DNA from: DASXMX01 sp036794395
GTDB taxonomy: Bacteria; Planctomycetota; Phycisphaerae; Tepidisphaerales; Tepidisphaeraceae
Reading direction: 5' to 3'
NCBI GenBank assembly: GCA_036794395.1
Contig: DAIRGS010000123.1
Location: 1 to 19,562, forward strand
DNA: 19,562 nucleotides
Part shown: positions 1 through 7,468 of the stretch, one piece after another
Layout of the letters: the number at the start of each line of letters is the position of its first letter
How positions within the stretch are numbered: the first letter of the stretch is position 1
Notes under the pieces: model-generated
Database searches by the model: none
Told to the model about the DNA's origin: nothing
Seen by the model: the letters and a program-made list of their open reading frames with translations, nothing else
Made by a program: the position numbers and the translations under genes

Positions 1-39
1 GGGGAAGCGAGCGGAATTGGCGACTGCCCGCGAGTGGGT

Positions 40-132
40 AGGGAGGGGGTTGTTTGGGTTCCTAATTCCCTTGCAAGGCTGTGGTCTCGCAGGCCCCCTC
101 CCTAACCCTCCCCCGGCGTACCGGTGGAGGGA
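40..132. repeat. Intergenic G/C-run inverted repeats in the leader
   Basis: The first 217 bases hold no convincing gene. A run AGGGAGGGGG (40-49) is matched by its complement CCCCCTCCCT (94-103). Next to it is a tight hairpin: CCCTCCCCCGG (106-116), four-base loop, and an 11-base partner at 121-131 with one mismatch. It lacks a T-tract in either direction, so I read it as a dispersed intergenic repeat of the 'CCCTCCC...GGGAGGG' kind and not as a terminator. Whether other copies exist in the genome cannot be seen here. Confidence 0.45.
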
Positions 133-217
133 GAAGAGGCTCGCCTAAAGTGTCACGGACCCCGCTGATTGGCTCTTCGGTTTTCTGAACGTCCAATTCA
201 ATCACGGAATTTGTAGA

Positions 218-733
218 ATGATCCGGCCCATGCGCCGCTTCATCTTCACATTCCTGGCCGCGATTTCATTCCTTGTATTCATCCCCAGTTTTCTCGATGC
301 ACTCCCGGCCGACCACTCCGGCGGTGGAATGCATTGGGATATAGACGCCCAGCAATGGTTGCCCTACCCGCCCGAAACTGCGCGCGAACGACGGCATCGC
401 ATCGCCCGGGACGCCACCCTGATCCCCACGACTGGCGCAATTGTCCTCATCTGGCTGACGCAATTCCTCAAAAAGCAAATCGCCCGCGATCGCCAGTGGC
501 GCACTGAAAACCAATCCTACGGCTCCGACGCAACACTCAATCCGGCTCACCTCCCCATGTGTGACACGCCCATCCCACTGGCATACCATAGCGGCCCGCT
601 CGCTCGCCGCCGAAACTTCAGTCCCGGCGCCTCGGCAATCATTCTCCTGCTCATCTTCGTCCCCATCTGCACAGTCGTCGTCTACTTCCTCCTCATCGTG
701 GTGTTTTTCTGGATTTGGCCGCCGGCGATCTGA
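218..733 (+). CDS. Small predicted membrane protein, unknown function
   Basis: A 171-residue protein that I do not recognise. Three hydrophobic segments are visible: residues about 8-28 (after an Arg-rich MIRPMRR start, so an N-terminal anchor or uncleaved signal), about 66-82, and a long C-terminal one at about 137-166 rich in Ile/Val/Phe that may cross the membrane once or as a hairpin. The two connecting regions are polar: a Gly/His/Trp/Pro loop at 32-52 and a basic stretch at 84-96. No catalytic motif is seen. The start has no clear Shine-Dalgarno; Met5 at 230 is an equally possible start. The only other long frame over this segment is a minus-strand one with unconvincing composition. Confidence 0.6.
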   Translation: MIRPMRRFIFTFLAAISFLVFIPSFLDALPADHSGGGMHWDIDAQQWLPYPPETARERRHRIARDATLIPTTGAIVLIWLTQFLKKQIARDRQWRTENQSYGSDATLNPAHLPMCDTPIPLAYHSGPLARRRNFSPGASAIILLLIFVPICTVVVYFLLIVVFFWIWPPAI

Positions 734-770
734 ACCCCCAGGCGTCGGCCTTGATGTCGCCTCCCCGAAG

Positions 771-827
771 ATGAGGCTCGCTGAGACTGCTTTGAGGCGC
801 GCCTCACGGCCGTGCGGCGCGCCTCAT
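771..827. repeat. 57-bp palindromic repeat, copy A
   Basis: Begins ATGAGGCTCGC (771-781) and ends GCGCGCCTCAT (817-827). The two ends are inverted copies with one mismatch. An internal GAGGCGCGCCTC is itself a 12-bp perfect palindrome. The same unit with the same total length recurs at 931-987. Confidence 0.7.
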
Positions 828-930
828 TTCGGCTGTAAGCAGCCCTTAATTGCCGCATTACAAATCAATCCATAAGCCTATTTATATTAGCCTCTTAGGG
901 GAAAACGCGATTTTTATACAGTGCCCCGTA

Positions 931-987
931 ATGAGGCGCGCTGAGACGTTTTGGGGCGCGCCGCGGGCAGGGTGGGGCGCGCCTCAT
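931..987. repeat. 57-bp palindromic repeat, copy B
   Basis: Begins ATGAGGCGCGC (931-941) and ends GCGCGCCTCAT (977-987), a perfect 11-bp inverted pair enclosing another GGCGCGCC. It resembles copy A in the outer arms, in a shared CTGAGAC just inside the left arm, and in a following CGGC a few bases beyond the right arm. The middle differs by substitutions and small shifts. The copies start exactly 160 bases apart and lie in direct orientation upstream of rtcA. Confidence 0.7.
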
Positions 988-1048
988 TCTTTTCGGCCGT
1001 CGTCCCGCTCTTCCATTCCGCGGCTCCCCGATGCAGATTATCCCCGCA

Positions 1049-2077
1049 ATGTCAGAGCTCATCACCATCGACGGCGCTCAGGGTGAAGGCGGCGGACAGA
1101 TCCTTCGGTCCTCGCTCGCCCTCGCGGCCATCACCGGCAAGCCCTTCCGCATTCAGCGCATCCGCGCTAATCGCCCCAAGCCAGGCCTGATGCGCCAGCA
1201 TCTCACGGCAGTCACCTCCGCCGCCGCGATTTGCGGCGCGCGGGTTGATGGCGCCGAGATTGGCTCACGCGATCTGACATTTCACCCCGGCAAAGTACAG
1301 GCGGGCGATTACACTTTTTCCGTCGGCTCCGCCGGCAGCACCACGCTGGTCTTTCAAACGGTCTTGCCGCCTTTGATGCTGGCCGGTGCCCCCTCGACCC
1401 TTACGCTCGAAGGCGGCACGCACAACATCCACGCCCCGCCGCTGGATTTTCTGGAGCAGGCGTTTCTTCCGCTTGTGAATCGGATGGGGCCGACGATATC
1501 CGTGACACTCGAACGCGCCGGATTCTACCCGGCAGGCGGGGGCCGGTTTTTGGCGACCGTCGACCCAGCGGCAACTCTCAATCCACTTATCCTTCTTGCA
1601 CGCGGGCCCAGCGGCCGGCGATCGTGCAGAGCCATCGTCGCGGGCTTGCCGGGTGAAATCGCGATCCGAGAATTGGATATCGTGCGCAAAGCAATGGGCT
1701 GGCCCCCCGAAAGCTTTTCGATTCGCCAGCTCCCCGACGACCAGGGTCCTGGAAACGTCGTCAGCATCGAAACCCACTTCGAAAACGTCACCGAAGTCTT
1801 CACCGGGTTCGGCCAACGCGGCGTGCGCGCCGAAGCCGTCGCCGACGCCGCCCTTCAGGAAACCAAACGCTATCTCGCCAGCCAAGCCCCCGTCGGCGAG
1901 CACCTGGCCGACCAGCTCGTTCTCCCCTTCGCCCTCGCCCAAAGCGGATCATTCGCAACTCACGCCCTCTCCGATCACCTGACAACTAATATCGATGTTG
2001 TGCGTCGCTTCCTGGACATCCCGATCGAAGTTCACAAAGCCACCCAGGATACCTGGACAGTTCGGTTTGGCCGGTAG
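1049..2077 (+). CDS. rtcA: RNA 3'-terminal phosphate cyclase
   Basis: RtcA converts RNA 3'-phosphate ends to 2',3'-cyclic phosphate using ATP, through an enzyme-AMP intermediate; it acts in cytoplasmic RNA end repair. The 342-residue protein has the family signature DGAQGEGGGQILR near its start, then IRANRPKPGLMRQHL, the SAGSTTLVFQTVLPPL segment, GTHN and the ERAGFYPAGGG block. The C-terminal region includes EHLADQLVLPFAL and DHLTTNIDVV. The His of DHLTTN (about residue 310) aligns with the nucleophilic His309 known from the E. coli enzyme. Length is normal for the family. I chose the ATG at 1049 because MSELITIDGAQG matches the usual N-terminus; an in-frame ATG at 1031 would add six residues. 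No rtcB or rtcR lies alongside, so it is a solitary copy here. Confidence 0.93.
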   Translation: MSELITIDGAQGEGGGQILRSSLALAAITGKPFRIQRIRANRPKPGLMRQHLTAVTSAAAICGARVDGAEIGSRDLTFHPGKVQAGDYTFSVGSAGSTTLVFQTVLPPLMLAGAPSTLTLEGGTHNIHAPPLDFLEQAFLPLVNRMGPTISVTLERAGFYPAGGGRFLATVDPAATLNPLILLARGPSGRRSCRAIVAGLPGEIAIRELDIVRKAMGWPPESFSIRQLPDDQGPGNVVSIETHFENVTEVFTGFGQRGVRAEAVADAALQETKRYLASQAPVGEHLADQLVLPFALAQSGSFATHALSDHLTTNIDVVRRFLDIPIEVHKATQDTWTVRFGR

Positions 2078-2153
2078 CACTGCATGGGTCCGTTCTGCCG
2101 TGATGAGGTCACGGGTGCCGCGGATAAAGAGAAGATTGCTTCTTTCTACCGAT

Positions 2154-2180
2154 CGGCGGCATCCGTGAAATCCGCCGTTT
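2154..2180 (+). terminator. Weak possible terminator after rtcA
   Basis: CGGCGG (2154-2159) can pair with CCGCCG (2172-2177) across a 12-base loop, followed by TTTCTAT. The stem is only six pairs and the T-run is poor. The loop sequence ATCCGTGAAATCCG also resembles the short CCGTG repeats nearby, so this may be repeat sequence only. Confidence 0.25.
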
Positions 2181-2228
2181 CTATCTCCCAATGTTAAGCC
2201 ATATATAAACCTCAATCCGTCAAGCGCG

Positions 2229-2254
2229 CCTCCGTGTTCTCTGTGCCTCCGTGG
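2229..2254. repeat. CCTCCGTG-type short tandem repeat, 5' side
   Basis: Reads as CCTCCGTG, TT, CTCTGTG, CCTCCGTG, G, an imperfect tandem of a roughly 8-base unit. It sits exactly where the recognisable oxidoreductase homology begins. A related array of CTTCGTG units lies just after that fragment's stop codon. Such arrays are familiar intergenic sequence in planctomycetes and some other phyla (from memory, not searched). Confidence 0.55.
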
Positions 2255-2841
2255 TGAATCGCGTGACGCTCGGCAATGGCGAACGCGTCGCCGGCAGCGC
2301 GGTCGTCATCGCGGCGGAGTTGCCTGAAGCGCATCGACTGATTGGCACGGATTTGAACTCGGGAACCGGATCCCCCCGCACCGCGCTCACACTTTACTTC
2401 GCGGCTGAACAACCCGTCGTGAAGGAACCAACACTCGTACTCAATGGTGAAGGCCCCGGCGATGGCCCGGTCAACCACCTGGCGGAAATAAGCACCGCCG
2501 CCCCGGGATATGCACCATCGGGCGCGACACTGATCTCAGCCTCGGTGCTTGATCCGCGCGGATTGAGCGGAGCCGATCTTGAAAAGGCCGTTCGTCAGCA
2601 GCTTTCGAAATGGTTTGGAACCGGGGTGAACGGCTGGCGGCACCTGCGAACCTACCAGATTTTCGACGCACTGCCTCCCCTCGACCCGCCCACCATGAAC
2701 ACCCCACAACGCCCGGTGAAAATTCGCGACCGAATCTACGTCTGCGGCGATCACCGCGATCATGCCTCTATCCAGGGAGCCATGGTCTCAGGCCGCCGCG
2801 CAGCAGACGCAGTGGCTACGGACCTCGGCGCAAAGAGCTAA
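2251..2841 (+). pseudogene. C-terminal fragment of FAD-dependent desaturase-like oxidoreductase
   Basis: The 196-residue frame matches the second half of the phytoene desaturase/amine oxidase-type FAD flavoproteins. It starts in the strand pair 'VTLGNGERVAGSAVVIAAEL' that normally lies mid-protein, and ends with the C-terminal FAD-contact motif IYVCGDHRDHASIQGAMVSGRRAA. The N-terminal Rossmann GxGxxG dinucleotide-binding fold and the first 200 or more residues of the family are absent. The frame is closed by a TAA at 2206-2208, and the first possible starts are tandem GTG codons inside the CCGTG repeat at 2251. No N-terminal remnant was found between 2078 and 2250. I therefore call it a decayed or deleted gene; the surviving half shows no internal stop, so the loss may be recent. 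Activity is not expected without the FAD fold. Confidence 0.75.
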
Positions 2842-2856
2842 AGTCTGTATTTGCTT

Positions 2857-2879
2857 CTTCGTGACTTCGTGCCTTCGTG
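2857..2879. repeat. CTTCGTG short tandem repeat, 3' side
   Basis: Three units of an 8-base period: CTTCGTGA, CTTCGTGC, CTTCGTG. It lies 16 bases after the stop of the oxidoreductase fragment and in the same orientation as the CCTCCGTG array on its other side, so the fragment is bracketed by related repeats. Confidence 0.6.
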
Positions 2880-2897
2880 TTTAAACGGATTGTGCCG

Positions 2898-2912
2898 GAG
2901 CGCACCGCGCTC
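2898..2912 (-). terminator. Hairpin at the end of the HDOD gene
   Basis: GAGCGC (2898-2903) and GCGCTC (2907-2912) form a perfect six-pair stem with a three-base loop that overlaps the stop codon of the minus-strand HDOD gene. No T-tract follows in the direction of transcription, so factor-independent termination is uncertain. Confidence 0.3.
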
Positions 2913-3999
2913 AAGCTGCTTCAGCAGCGTCGGGAGCGGCGCCACCATTGAGTAAGACCGCGCGATCGATGATTCCGGTGATCCGCTGATCCTGTAGCAG
3001 AGCGATCCAGTTGGGAAGCCCCAGCTCGGTTGTCACCGAGTCGGGTACCTCGTCGATTTCCATGTTCGAGCAGTACACGTGGCGGTACTTCACGAGCTGA
3101 TTGGCCAGGTATACCGAGAGCAGCGCCCGCCGGGCGAGCGGAGCCAGATTGATCGGCTCATTGATCGGAAGATGATGCAGCCGGATGATCTCGATCAGGT
3201 CGTTCGGCAGCTTCCATTCCGTCGCAAGCGCCGCGCCGATAAACGCATGATCCGCGCCGAACAATCGGCGCTCGCGGTCGATGATCGTCTCAGCCGGATC
3301 GGGATTGGCCGGCCATAGCTCGTTGATGGCCGCGTCCTGACGGCTGTTGATGGCAAGCTTGCCAATGTCGTGCAGCAGCCCGGCTGTCAGGGCCAGCTGC
3401 GGATCGCCACCCCCTGCCCGCCGGGCGATTTCTTCCGCCGCCTGGGCGACCGCCATCGCGTGAATCCATAATTTGTCGTTGTCATATCCCCGCCCCGGTC
3501 GCGGCTTGGGCATGAGCGTGTTCATCTTCAATCGCAAGAACAGCGACTTGGTCGTCGAAAATCCCAGATACGCCACCGCCTCCGAAACATTTGCGATTTC
3601 ACGCCGCAGCCCCAGTGCGGCGGAATTGGCAATCCGCAACACACTCGCGGCCATCACCGGCTCACGCGCAATCACCTGAGCCACGCTAGCCGCACTGGCA
3701 TTGTCCGAATCGAGCTCGCGCATCACTTGCAGCGCCCCCTGCGGCAGCGGCGGAATCTGCTGAAGCCCGCGATTGACGTCCTCCATCTGCGCGAAGCTCA
3801 ATGAATAGCCCGTCGAGCGCGGACGGAATCGGGAACCCAGAGGAGGCGCGCCATCAAACGGCGCCGCGGGCAACAAGTCATCATGCGCATCATCGCCCAT
3901 CGACTGACTCATACGGGCACGCCGCTTTGGCTTCCGACCCAGCAGCGACTGAATCCGCTCGGCCACCCAATTCCATGCATCCGCGAGAAACTCTGTCAT
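2911..3999 (-). CDS. HDOD domain signalling protein
   Basis: A cytoplasmic 362-residue protein. Residues 1-70 are a variable basic, low-complexity region (GRKPKRRAR). The HDOD domain runs from about 75 to 275: IPPLPQGALQVMREL, then VAQVIAREPVMAASVLRIANSAALG, SEAVAYLGFSTTKSLFLRL, and LTAGLLHDIGKLAI. The last keeps the His-Asp pair (H210-D211) that many HDOD proteins lose. HDOD proteins are regulatory relatives of HD phosphohydrolases, linked to signal transduction, cell cycle, motility and chemotaxis; an enzymatic role is not established for most. No receiver or GGDEF/EAL domain is fused. GGAA six bases before the ATG supports the start. It is transcribed divergently from the MFS gene, with 282 bases between them. 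Confidence 0.88.
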   Translation of the reverse strand: MTEFLADAWNWVAERIQSLLGRKPKRRARMSQSMGDDAHDDLLPAAPFDGAPPLGSRFRPRSTGYSLSFAQMEDVNRGLQQIPPLPQGALQVMRELDSDNASAASVAQVIAREPVMAASVLRIANSAALGLRREIANVSEAVAYLGFSTTKSLFLRLKMNTLMPKPRPGRGYDNDKLWIHAMAVAQAAEEIARRAGGGDPQLALTAGLLHDIGKLAINSRQDAAINELWPANPDPAETIIDRERRLFGADHAFIGAALATEWKLPNDLIEIIRLHHLPINEPINLAPLARRALLSVYLANQLVKYRHVYCSNMEIDEVPDSVTTELGLPNWIALLQDQRITGIIDRAVLLNGGAAPDAAEAA

Positions 4000-4281
4000 A
4001 CGCCGTTCCGAATCTAATACGCGGCCCGCTCATTGCACTTGCCGTCGCGCACACCATTAAGAGCCCCTGAATAACAATGTGATCGGACTCGCCCATGATT
4101 TACTTAAGCATTAACTCGAATCCGCACCGCCAACATCACCTCGCTCGATTTTCGCGGACGGTGGATACGTGCCAGCGCGGCTCAATCCGCGGGTTTTCCC
4201 TGGGTGAACGGCCAAGGACCGGAACTTGTCCAATGGCATTGAAAGTTACACCGCGACCGCAAGCCGGTACGATTTGGGGAA
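4000..4281. other. Divergent intergenic region between HDOD and MFS genes
   Basis: This should hold the promoters of both divergent genes. A/T-rich stretches occur around 4055-4115 (ATAACAATGTGAT, TTTACTTAAGCATTAA), but I could not find a -35/-10 pair good enough to report. A 73-codon plus-strand frame inside it (4095-4316) overlaps the transporter start and has no recognisable features. No repeats were noted. Confidence 0.4.
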
Positions 4282-5574
4282 ATGGTCCCTCAAACCGCGC
4301 CCACCCTCGCTTATGAATCCACTCCCGCCGCGGATACCGGCAGAGGATCGTACAAGTGGTGGGTGGTGGTCATGCTGTGGTTCATCTGCTTCTTGAACTA
4401 CGCCGATCGCCAGGCCATCTCGGCCATCTTTCCCAAGCTTCAGCAGGAGTTCGGATTCAACAAATTCGAGCTTGGATTAATCGGCTCGGCGTTCATGTGG
4501 GTGTACGCAGCCGGGGCTCCGCTTGCGGGCATTATTGGCGACCGGGTTCGGCGCAAGGATCTGATTCTCGGCGGCTGCGTGTTCTGGAGTTTCGTCACGA
4601 TTCTCACCAGCCGGTGCGGAACCCTTTGGCAATTCGTAACGGTTCGCGCTTCGGAAGGATTCGGAGAAACGTTTTATTTCCCGGCGTCGATGTCGCTGGT
4701 CAGCGATTACCACTCCCCAGGCACGCGCTCCAAAGCATTGGCGTTTCACCAATCGAGCGTTTACGTGGGCACGATTGCCGGAAGCTGGATCGCGGCGTTA
4801 CTGGCACAGCACTACGGCTGGCGCTCCGGTTTTTACCTGTTCGGAGCAGCGGGGGTGATCGTCGCCCTGGTCTTGTACGCCCTGCTCCGCGAGCCGCGAC
4901 GGGGGCAATCCGAGCGGACAGTTCGCGCTGATCCGCTTCCGGTAAAAGAAGTGCTGCGACTTGTTCTGATGAACCGGACGGCTGTCCTGTTGATGGTGGC
5001 GTTTGTCGGCGCGAATTTCGTGGCAACCATTTTTTTGACATGGGCTCCCACGTTTCTGTACGAGAAGTTTCATTTCCAACTGGCCGCGGCGGGATTGTCC
5101 GGGACACTGTTTATCCAGCTCGCCAGCGCCGTGGGCGCCCCGGTGGGCGGAATCGCGGCCGATGCACTCGCCCGACGATTTTCCGGCGGAAGAATGCTCG
5201 TGCAGGCTTTTGGACTGCTGGCAGGCGCCACATTCGTCTTCTTCGTGGGGATGACCGAAAGGGTTTCAATCCTGATGCTGACGATGGTGTTGTTCGGATT
5301 CTGCAAAGGCCTCTACGACTCCAACATTTTCGCATCCCTTTTCGACACCGTCGAACCCCGCGCTCGCTCCACAGCGGCGGGTTTGATGAATACGGTCGGA
5401 TGGTCGGGCGGCGCGCTTGGGCCGATAGCGGTCGGGTATTTCACTACGCATGGGCACTACGGTTCGGAAGTAGCCAACATGAGCCATGCGATTGCCTGGG
5501 CGGCGGGGATTTACGTGGTGGCGGGCATGATCTTGCTCATCGCGGCAGTTGAGATGAAACGTCGTGCTCTTTGA
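4282..5574 (+). CDS. MFS transporter, probably anion:cation symporter type
   Basis: A 430-residue inner-membrane major facilitator protein. A short polar N-terminus precedes TM1 (WWVVVMLWFICFLNYADRQ), whose Asn-Tyr-Ala-Asp-Arg motif is typical of the ACS (anion:cation symporter) family. The loop between TM2 and TM3 carries the MFS signature GIIGDRVRRKD. A central basic loop (LLREPRRGQSER, about 205-220) separates the two six-helix halves, and a second-half counterpart appears in GGIAADALARRFSGG. ACS members usually take up organic acids such as hexuronates, aromatic acids or vitamins; the substrate cannot be read here and no catabolic gene lies next to it. It converges on the ABC operon with 31 bases between stop codons and no visible terminator. 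Confidence 0.85.
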   Translation: MVPQTAPTLAYESTPAADTGRGSYKWWVVVMLWFICFLNYADRQAISAIFPKLQQEFGFNKFELGLIGSAFMWVYAAGAPLAGIIGDRVRRKDLILGGCVFWSFVTILTSRCGTLWQFVTVRASEGFGETFYFPASMSLVSDYHSPGTRSKALAFHQSSVYVGTIAGSWIAALLAQHYGWRSGFYLFGAAGVIVALVLYALLREPRRGQSERTVRADPLPVKEVLRLVLMNRTAVLLMVAFVGANFVATIFLTWAPTFLYEKFHFQLAAAGLSGTLFIQLASAVGAPVGGIAADALARRFSGGRMLVQAFGLLAGATFVFFVGMTERVSILMLTMVLFGFCKGLYDSNIFASLFDTVEPRARSTAAGLMNTVGWSGGALGPIAVGYFTTHGHYGSEVANMSHAIAWAAGIYVVAGMILLIAAVEMKRRAL

Positions 5575-5605
5575 GCCGGGAAGTTGAAAGCTGGCGTCTT
5601 CGTGC

Positions 5606-7468
5606 TCATTTGCGGGGCGCACTGAGAACATACAATTTGTCCCAGCTCGCAATCAGAATCCGGCCATCGGGGAGGCGATGGGGAAATGATTCGCTGTGAC
5701 CCGTCGGCAATGCAAAATGTGCGACGGGATGCGGGCGCTGCGGATCCTGAACATCAAAAACGGAGGCACGAAAGCCCTTCCCTACATTGCTTGAAGTAGT
5801 GGTATAGACAAATCCCCCACCGGCAACCGCACCGCTCGCGGCGCTTCCGAACAGGCGTTGCACGGGCGTGACATCGTAGCGGCCGGTCTTGCGAAATGTC
5901 GCCGTGGCAGCGCCGAGCAGATCGAGGTGGTAGACAATCAGACGGTTCTCATTGACGCGATAGAATTCGTCGCCATCACATAAGCGCCATTTTGTCGAGA
6001 CCGCATCCAGGCGTTCACGGGGAGACAACTCAGGGATGTCCGGCAGCGGGAACACAATCGGGTCGGCATCCTCGGAGGAATTGTTCGACCATAGATCTAT
6101 CAGTGCATTGCTGGTAAACATCCGGTGCGAAATGAAACTCGGCTTAAGAGGATCGGTCAAATCAAATGTAAGAACGTGTCTCCCGCCAAAATAGTACAGC
6201 TTGTCGTGCGATGAATAGAGGATCGGCGGTCCCCAGTCCTTGCCCGCGAACTCTTTGAAGGACAACTGCGTGACTTGTGCCGTTGGCGAGTTCAGTGAAT
6301 AAACATTGAGACGCGGATAATTTTTATGATCCGCCAGATCCTCTCCACTCAGCGGAATGTCATCGTAGTCCGGCGCATAGAGAACGTCAGGATGATCTCC
6401 GCGCGACAGCGCGTAATAAAGCCATGTCTCCCGCGGCAGTATCGTGGCGCGTCCCAATTGCACGCCAGCCGGAGTGATTGTGAATGCATGGGCGGAGTGA
6501 AATGATTCAGTACGATCGGGGGCCACCGCCCTATACCCATCGGTCAACATCAGGCCGTGATCGCCATCGACAAAGACTTCACGCGCCAACTCGTGGGGGT
6601 TGGGCATGTCGATTGTCTGCAAAAGCGTGAGGTTGGAAGCGACTTGAAACGAGGCGGACGTGAAAAGAATCAGTATCGCTCCGCCGATCGACCAGTAAAT
6701 TGTCCTCCGACCGGATTCCACGCGCGTATCACGCCGAATGACCACCAGGGACGCGCCGACCGCCGCGAGAGATAGCACAATCATCCCGAAGACAAATTGG
6801 AGCTGCGCGGGGCGGAACACGACTTGCCCCAAGGCCCACGGCGCACGAAAGTAATTGGGCATAAGCACGCCATTAGGATCATGGCGCGGCATTCGGCTTT
6901 CCTCCACAACCCATGTGACGCTCAGATGCCTGAGCGGCGGAATAATCTCCGGCAGGAAGTACAGCAGCAGCATGACTGCCAGCGAAAGCATCGCCGCGTG
7001 CGCACCGCGGCGCACCATGCATGCCATCAAAAACCCCACGCTATACAACACCGCCCACAGAAAGGGATGCCACGCGAGCACAAGCTGGGGAGCAGTGTAT
7101 AGATCGGTCTTGGTCTGGTTGATCAGCAGTTCAAGGATCAACGGGACGACCAGCGTGAAGATCACCACAACCAGCCCGACGATGTACTTGACGATCAGCC
7201 AGCGCCCGATGCTGACTGGCCTAGAACGCCAGAAGTCTTCCAGGCGGCCATTGAGATCGCGGACGACAGTGCCCACGCCGACAAAAATGGCCAATACCCC
7301 GCCCAGGAAATACGTCCAGGCGGAGGCGATGATTTCAAAGTGGCCGGTCTGGTAACGGGCTTCAATTCCGCCGATCAGCGGCAGTCCAACAAATACGAAC
7401 AGGGCAATCGCGAAAAAGACGCGAATCTCAAGCCACTCTTTCCAGAGGAGGGATTTGAACTGGTTCAT
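5606..7468 (-). CDS. ABC-2 type permease fused to an extracytoplasmic propeller-like domain
   Basis: A 620-residue protein, last in the gntR-ABC operon. It opens with MNQFKSLLWKEWLEIR, then about seven hydrophobic segments (roughly 17-35, 48-68, 91-113, 128-150, 156-174, 220-243, 255-275), as in an ABC-2 transmembrane subunit. With an odd number of helices and a cytoplasmic N-terminus, the remaining 340 residues should lie outside the cytoplasm. That part shows repeated short beta blocks, for example VLTFDLTDPLKPSFISHRM and SVFDVQDPQRPHPVAHF, which look like LVIVD/propeller blades, and it ends SWDKLYVLSAPRK. I chose the start at 7468 because it aligns with the preceding permease and overlaps that gene's stop by one base (TGATG). 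The frame stays open to 7717 but only as overlap with the neighbour. Family call is firm, the propeller call moderate, the substrate unknown. Confidence 0.82.
   Translation of the reverse strand: MNQFKSLLWKEWLEIRVFFAIALFVFVGLPLIGGIEARYQTGHFEIIASAWTYFLGGVLAIFVGVGTVVRDLNGRLEDFWRSRPVSIGRWLIVKYIVGLVVVIFTLVVPLILELLINQTKTDLYTAPQLVLAWHPFLWAVLYSVGFLMACMVRRGAHAAMLSLAVMLLLYFLPEIIPPLRHLSVTWVVEESRMPRHDPNGVLMPNYFRAPWALGQVVFRPAQLQFVFGMIVLSLAAVGASLVVIRRDTRVESGRRTIYWSIGGAILILFTSASFQVASNLTLLQTIDMPNPHELAREVFVDGDHGLMLTDGYRAVAPDRTESFHSAHAFTITPAGVQLGRATILPRETWLYYALSRGDHPDVLYAPDYDDIPLSGEDLADHKNYPRLNVYSLNSPTAQVTQLSFKEFAGKDWGPPILYSSHDKLYYFGGRHVLTFDLTDPLKPSFISHRMFTSNALIDLWSNNSSEDADPIVFPLPDIPELSPRERLDAVSTKWRLCDGDEFYRVNENRLIVYHLDLLGAATATFRKTGRYDVTPVQRLFGSAASGAVAGGGFVYTTTSSNVGKGFRASVFDVQDPQRPHPVAHFALPTGHSESFPHRLPDGRILIASWDKLYVLSAPRK

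Larger units (their letters stand above)
734..1048. other. Intergenic region ahead of rtcA
   Basis: About 315 bases without a gene. It is built from two 57-bp palindromic units (listed separately) around a markedly A/T-rich core at about 845-925. That core holds TTACAA- and TATACA-like hexamers (for example TATACA at 915-920), but no -35/-10 pair with both good sequence and good spacing. It is the likely place for the rtcA promoter. No sigma-54 type GG-N10-GC element of the kind used with RtcR in enterobacteria was seen. Confidence 0.4.

Noticed and set aside
1265..1942. A 225-codon minus-strand frame inside rtcA
   Set aside because: Complete overlap with a clear RtcA. The predicted protein has shadow-like Gly/Arg/Asp composition and no motif.
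4095..4316. A 73-codon plus-strand frame between the HDOD and MFS genes
   Set aside because: No ribosome-binding site, no recognisable features, and it runs into the transporter start.
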